Shown here: one piece after another, positions 60,801-64,000 of the stretch
How the letters are laid out: every line of letters starts with the position of its first letter
Numbering within the stretch: position 1 is the stretch's first letter
Source: Limanda limanda
Taxonomy: Eukaryota; Chordata; Actinopteri; Pleuronectiformes; Pleuronectidae
NCBI RefSeq assembly: GCF_963576545.1
Contig: NW_026870540.1
Location: 64,501 to 128,500, forward strand
Length of the DNA stretch: 64,000 nt
Direction: 5' to 3'
Translations under genes and position numbers: made by a program
The notes under the pieces: model-generated
The model's database searches: none
The model's input: the letters and a program-made list of their open reading frames with translations, nothing else
Told to the model about the DNA's origin: nothing

Positions 60801-62526
60801 ATATCTCTTTCTCCTATGTGCTTTCATCCCTAACCCTAACCCTAACCCTTCCGAAAGTCGGAGAAGCTCAAGGATGGTACTGATCGATGCGCGCAACCCC
60901 ATTTAGTGGGGGTAGAGCCTACTTGCAAGTCTCTCCGACCTTCACAAAAAAAGTTATTAAAGAATATCTCCTCAGATTTGGGGGAATTTCGTCGGTCGAC
61001 CTCTTCCGAAGGTCGTACAAGCTCGGGGATGGTACCAATCGATCCGCAGGACCCAAATTAGTCCAGATGCAACCACTTTCCAAGTCTCTCCGACCTTCAC
61101 AAAAAAAGTTATTCAAGAATATCTCTTTCTCCTATGTGCTTTCATCCCTAACCCTAACCCTAACCCTTCCGAAAGTCGGAGAAGCTCAAGGATGGTACTG
61201 ATCGATGCGCGCAACCCCATTTAGTGGGGGTAGAGCCTACTTGAAAGTCTCTCCGACCTTCACAAAAAAAGTTATTCAAGAATATCTCCTCAGATTTGGG
61301 GGAATTTCGTCGGTCGACCTCTTCCGAAGGTCGTACAAGCTCGGGGATGGTACCAATCGATCCGCAGGACCCAAATTAGTCCAGATGCAACCACTTTCCA
61401 AGTCTCTCCGACCTTCACAAAAAAAGTTATTCAAGAATATCTCTTTCTCCTATGTGCTTTCATCCCTAACCCTAACCCTAACCCTTCCGAAAGTCGGAGA
61501 AGCTCAAGGATGGTACCGATCGATGCGCGCTACCCCATTTAGTGGGGGTAGAGCCTACTTGCAAGTCTCTCCGACCTTCACAAAAAAAGTTATTCAAGAA
61601 TATCTCTTTCTCCTATGTGCTTTCATCCCTAACCCTAACCCTAACCCTTCCGAAAGTCGGAGAAGCTCAAGGATGGTACTGATCGATGCGCGCTACCCCA
61701 TTTAGTGGGGGTAGAGCCTACTTGCAAGTCTCTCCGACCTTCACAAAAAAAGTTATTCAGGAATATCTCTTTCTCCTATGTGCTTTCATCCCTAACCCTA
61801 ACCCTAACCCTTCCGAAAGTCGGAGAAGCTCAAGGATGGTACTGATCGATGCGCGCAACCCCATTTAGTGGGGGTAGAGCCTACTTGCAAGTCTCTCCGA
61901 CCTTCACAAAAAAAGTTATTAAAGAATATCTCCTCAGATTTGGGGGAATTTCGTCGGTCGACCTCTTCCGAAGGTCGTACAAGCTCGGGGATGGTACCAA
62001 TCGATCCGCAGGACCCAAATTAGTCCAGATGCAACCACTTTCCAAGTCTCTCCGACCTTCACAAAAAAAGTTATTCAAGAATATCTCTTTCTCCTATGTG
62101 CTTTCATCCCTAACCCTAACCCTAACCCTTCCGAAAGTCGGAGAAGCTCAAGGATGGTACTGATCGATGCGCGCAACCCCATTTAGTGGGGGTAGAGCCT
62201 ACTTGAAAGTCTCTCCGACCTTCACAAAAAAATTTATTCAAGAATATCTCCTCAGATTTGGGGGAATTTCGTCGGTCGACCTCTTCCGAAGGTCGTACAA
62301 GCTCGGGGATGGTACCAATCGATCCGCAGGACCCAAATTAGTCCAGATGCAACCACTTTCCAAGTCTCTCCGACCTTCACAAAAAAAGTTATTCAAGAAT
62401 ATCTCTTTCTCCTATGTGCTTTCATCCCTAACCCTAACCCTAACCCTTCCGAAAGTCGGAGAAGCTCAAGGATGGTACCGATCGATGCGCGCTACCCCAT
62501 TTAGTGGGGGTAGAGCCTACTTGCAA
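57880..62526 (+). repeat. Second copy of a 4647-bp unit (first copy 53233-57879)
   Basis: The 29-module segment 53233-57879 recurs here at an offset of 4647 bp. It carries CAGGAAT (57113/61760), CCCTCACCC (54748/59395) and GTCAGAG (55251/59898). Because the 4647-bp unit spans the junction of the 3367-bp duplication, it must be the later event. Identity breaks inside the last B (62364), whose tail matches 54350 and 58997 instead. A private CCAAAAGTC is near 59246. Confidence 0.91.
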
Positions 62527-63963
62527 GTCTCTCCGACCTTCACAAAAAAAGTTATTCAAGAATATCTCTTTCTCCTATGTGCTTTCATCCCTAACCCTAA
62601 CCCTAACCCTTCCGAAAGTCGGAGAAGCTCAAGGATGGTACCGATCGATGCGCGCTACCCCATTTAGTGGGGGTAGAGCCTACTTGCAAGTCTCTCCGAC
62701 CTTCACAAAAAAAGTTATTCAAGAATATCTCTTTCTCCTATGTGCTTTCATCCCTAACCCTCACCCTAACCCTTCCGAAAGTCGGAGAAGCTCAAGGATG
62801 GTACTGATCGATGCGCGCAACCCCATTTAGTGGGGGTAGAGCCTACTTGCAAGTCTCTCCGACCTTCACAAAAAAAGTTATTAAAGAATATCTCCTCAGA
62901 TTTGGGGGAATTTCGTCGGTCGACCTCTTCCGAAGGTCGTACAAGCTCGGGGATGGTACCAATCGATCCGCAGGACCCAAATTAGTCCAGATGCAACCAC
63001 TTTCCAAGTCTCTCCGACCTTCACAAAAAAAGTTATTCAAGAATATCTCTTTCTCCTATGTGCTTTCATCCCTAACCCTAACCCTAACCCTTCCGAAAGT
63101 CGGAGAAGCTCAAGGATGGTACTGATCGATGCGCGCAACCCCATTTAGTGGGGGTAGAGCCTACTTGCAAGTCTCTCCGACCTTCACAAAAAAAGTTATT
63201 CAAGAATATCTCCTCAGATTTGGGGGAATTTCGTCGGTCGACCTCTTCCGAAGGTCGTACAAGCTCGGGGATGGTACCAATCGATCCGCAGGACCCAAAT
63301 TAGTCCAGATGCAACCACTTTCCAAGTCTCTCCGACCTTCACAAAAAAAGTTATTCAAGAATATCTCTTTCTCCTATGTGCTTTCATCCCTAACCCTAAC
63401 CCTTCCGAAAGTCGGAGAAGCTCAAGGATGGTACCGATCGATGCGCGCTACCCCATTTAGTGGGGGTAGAGCCTACTTGCAAGTCTCTCCGACCTTCACA
63501 AAAAAAGTTATTCAAGAATATCTCTTTCTCCTATGTGCTTTCATCCCTAACCCTAACCCTAACCCTTCCGAAAGTCGGAGAAGCTCAAGGATGGTACCGA
63601 TCGATGCGCGCTACCCCATTTAGTGGGGGTAGAGCCTACTTGCAAGTCTCTCCGACCTTCACAAAAAAAGTTATTCAAGAATATCTCTTTCTCCTATGTG
63701 CTTTCATCCCTAACCCTAACCCTAACCCTTCCGAAAGTCGGAGAAGCTCAAGGATGGTACTGATCGATGCGCGCAAACCCATTTAGTGGGGGTAGAGCCT
63801 ACTTGCAAGTCTCTCCGACCTTCACAAAAAAAGTTATTAAAGAATATCTCCTCAGATTTGGGGGAATTTCGTCGGTCGACCTCTTCCGAAGGTCGTACAA
63901 GCTCGGGGATGGTACCAATCGATCCGCAGGACCCAAATTAGTCCAGATGCAACCACTTTCCAA
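62527..63963 (+). repeat. Right-end segment returning to a domain II-like order
   Basis: The first two B modules (62527 and 62690, the latter with CCCTCACCC at 62762) continue the match to 59160-59485 at 3367 bp. Then follow A* B A Bs BB A*, an order otherwise found in domain II (41576-42531), including the CAAACCC tail near 63774. Here the B before the plain A has GAGCC and ACTGATCG rather than AAAGCC and ACCGATCG. Confidence 0.85.
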
Positions 63964-64000
63964 GTCTCTCCGACCTTCACAAAAAAAGTTATTCAAGAAT
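63964..64000 (+). repeat. Partial module cut by the window edge
   Basis: These are the first 37 bp of the shared box, with TTCAAG. The cut falls before the cassette, so A or B cannot be decided; B is expected because every A in the window is followed by a B. Confidence 0.95.

Larger units (their letters stand above)
1..64000 (+). repeat. Telomere-motif satellite array filling the whole window
   Basis: The window tiles without gaps into 400 complete modules plus 37 bp of a 401st. Two module kinds alternate irregularly: A (155 bp, 133 copies) and B (mostly 163 bp, 267 copies). All are direct repeats; I saw no inverted module and no interrupting sequence. Most modules differ from their class consensus by no more than one or two substitutions. 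The only length changes are one CCCTAA hexamer (157-bp B), one base in an A tract (162-bp B) and one internal 52-bp deletion (105-bp B). High homogeneity with higher-order duplications is the hallmark of a satellite kept uniform by unequal exchange or gene conversion. No gene is present. I do not recognise the family by name; the telomere-type motif points to a eukaryote. Confidence 0.97.

Noticed and set aside
1..64000. CRISPR array (identical 42-bp repeats with 113- or 121-bp intervals)
   Set aside because: The intervals are not unique spacers but two recurring sequences, the repeat is longer and spaced much wider than CRISPR repeats, and no cas gene is present.
1..64000. Transposon, retroelement, tRNA or rRNA genes
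   Set aside because: No target-site duplications, terminal repeats, transposase or reverse transcriptase frames, tRNA boxes or rRNA-like sequence; the tiling leaves no room for non-module DNA.
1..64000. Assignment to a particular species or to centromere versus subtelomere
   Set aside because: TTAGGG-type telomeres occur in many animal, fungal and protist lineages, and no unique flanking DNA is present. Any finer assignment would be a guess.

Overview
The whole window is one tandem-repeat (satellite) array. I find no gene, RNA gene, transposon or unique sequence in it. From base 1 to 63963 it tiles exactly into 400 complete head-to-tail modules of two related kinds, followed by a 37-bp partial module at the right edge. 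All modules have the same orientation. By hand parsing there are 133 A modules (155 bp) and 267 B modules: 246 of 163 bp, 19 of 157 bp, one of 162 bp and one of 105 bp. These lengths plus the 37-bp remainder sum to 64000.

Module anatomy: both kinds open with the same 42-bp box (GTCTCTCCGACCTTC..., an A7 tract, then GTTATTCAAGAATATCTC). A middle cassette follows, 32 bp in A and 40 or 34 bp in B, with no similarity between the two kinds. Both end in an 81-bp tail that is alignable between A and B (about 58/81 identical). The B cassette carries a perfect telomere-type block, (CCCTAA)3CCC or (CCCTAA)2CCC, so the array holds roughly 780 TTAGGG-type hexamers set inside a satellite. The AB dimer is 318 bp. 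A modules are always single; B modules come in runs of 1 to 6.

Organism: a eukaryote with TTAGGG-type telomeres is by far the likeliest source, because of the satellite with higher-order organisation and the vertebrate/fungal/kinetoplastid-type telomere motif. The sequence gives no further taxonomic handle. A subtelomeric, telomere-adjacent or pericentromeric location is inference only. On the + strand the repeat reads CCCTAA, the orientation expected at a left chromosome end.

Layout. Domain I (1-31989) is heterogeneous A/B order with several local tandem duplications (3363, 1932, 1125, 799 and 1918 bp) and one long-range paralogous pair (about 9.2-13.2 kb and 24.9-29.25 kb). Domain II (31990-51471) is dominated by an A variant (A*, TTAAAG in place of TTCAAG) and by a 13-module higher-order repeat (HOR) of 2079 bp; a roughly 5.9-kb block occurs twice, with a truncated 2236-bp copy between. 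Domain III (51472-64000) is a rearranged derivative with new marker variants, built by nested 3367-bp and 4647-bp duplications. Shared rare point variants at constant offsets prove each duplication.

The open reading frames across the array are by-products of the repeat: the 318-bp AB dimer is a multiple of three and lacks stops in one frame. I annotate none as coding. The biology here is repeat architecture: a telomere-motif satellite with A/B syntax, higher-order repeats and visible unequal-exchange junctions.
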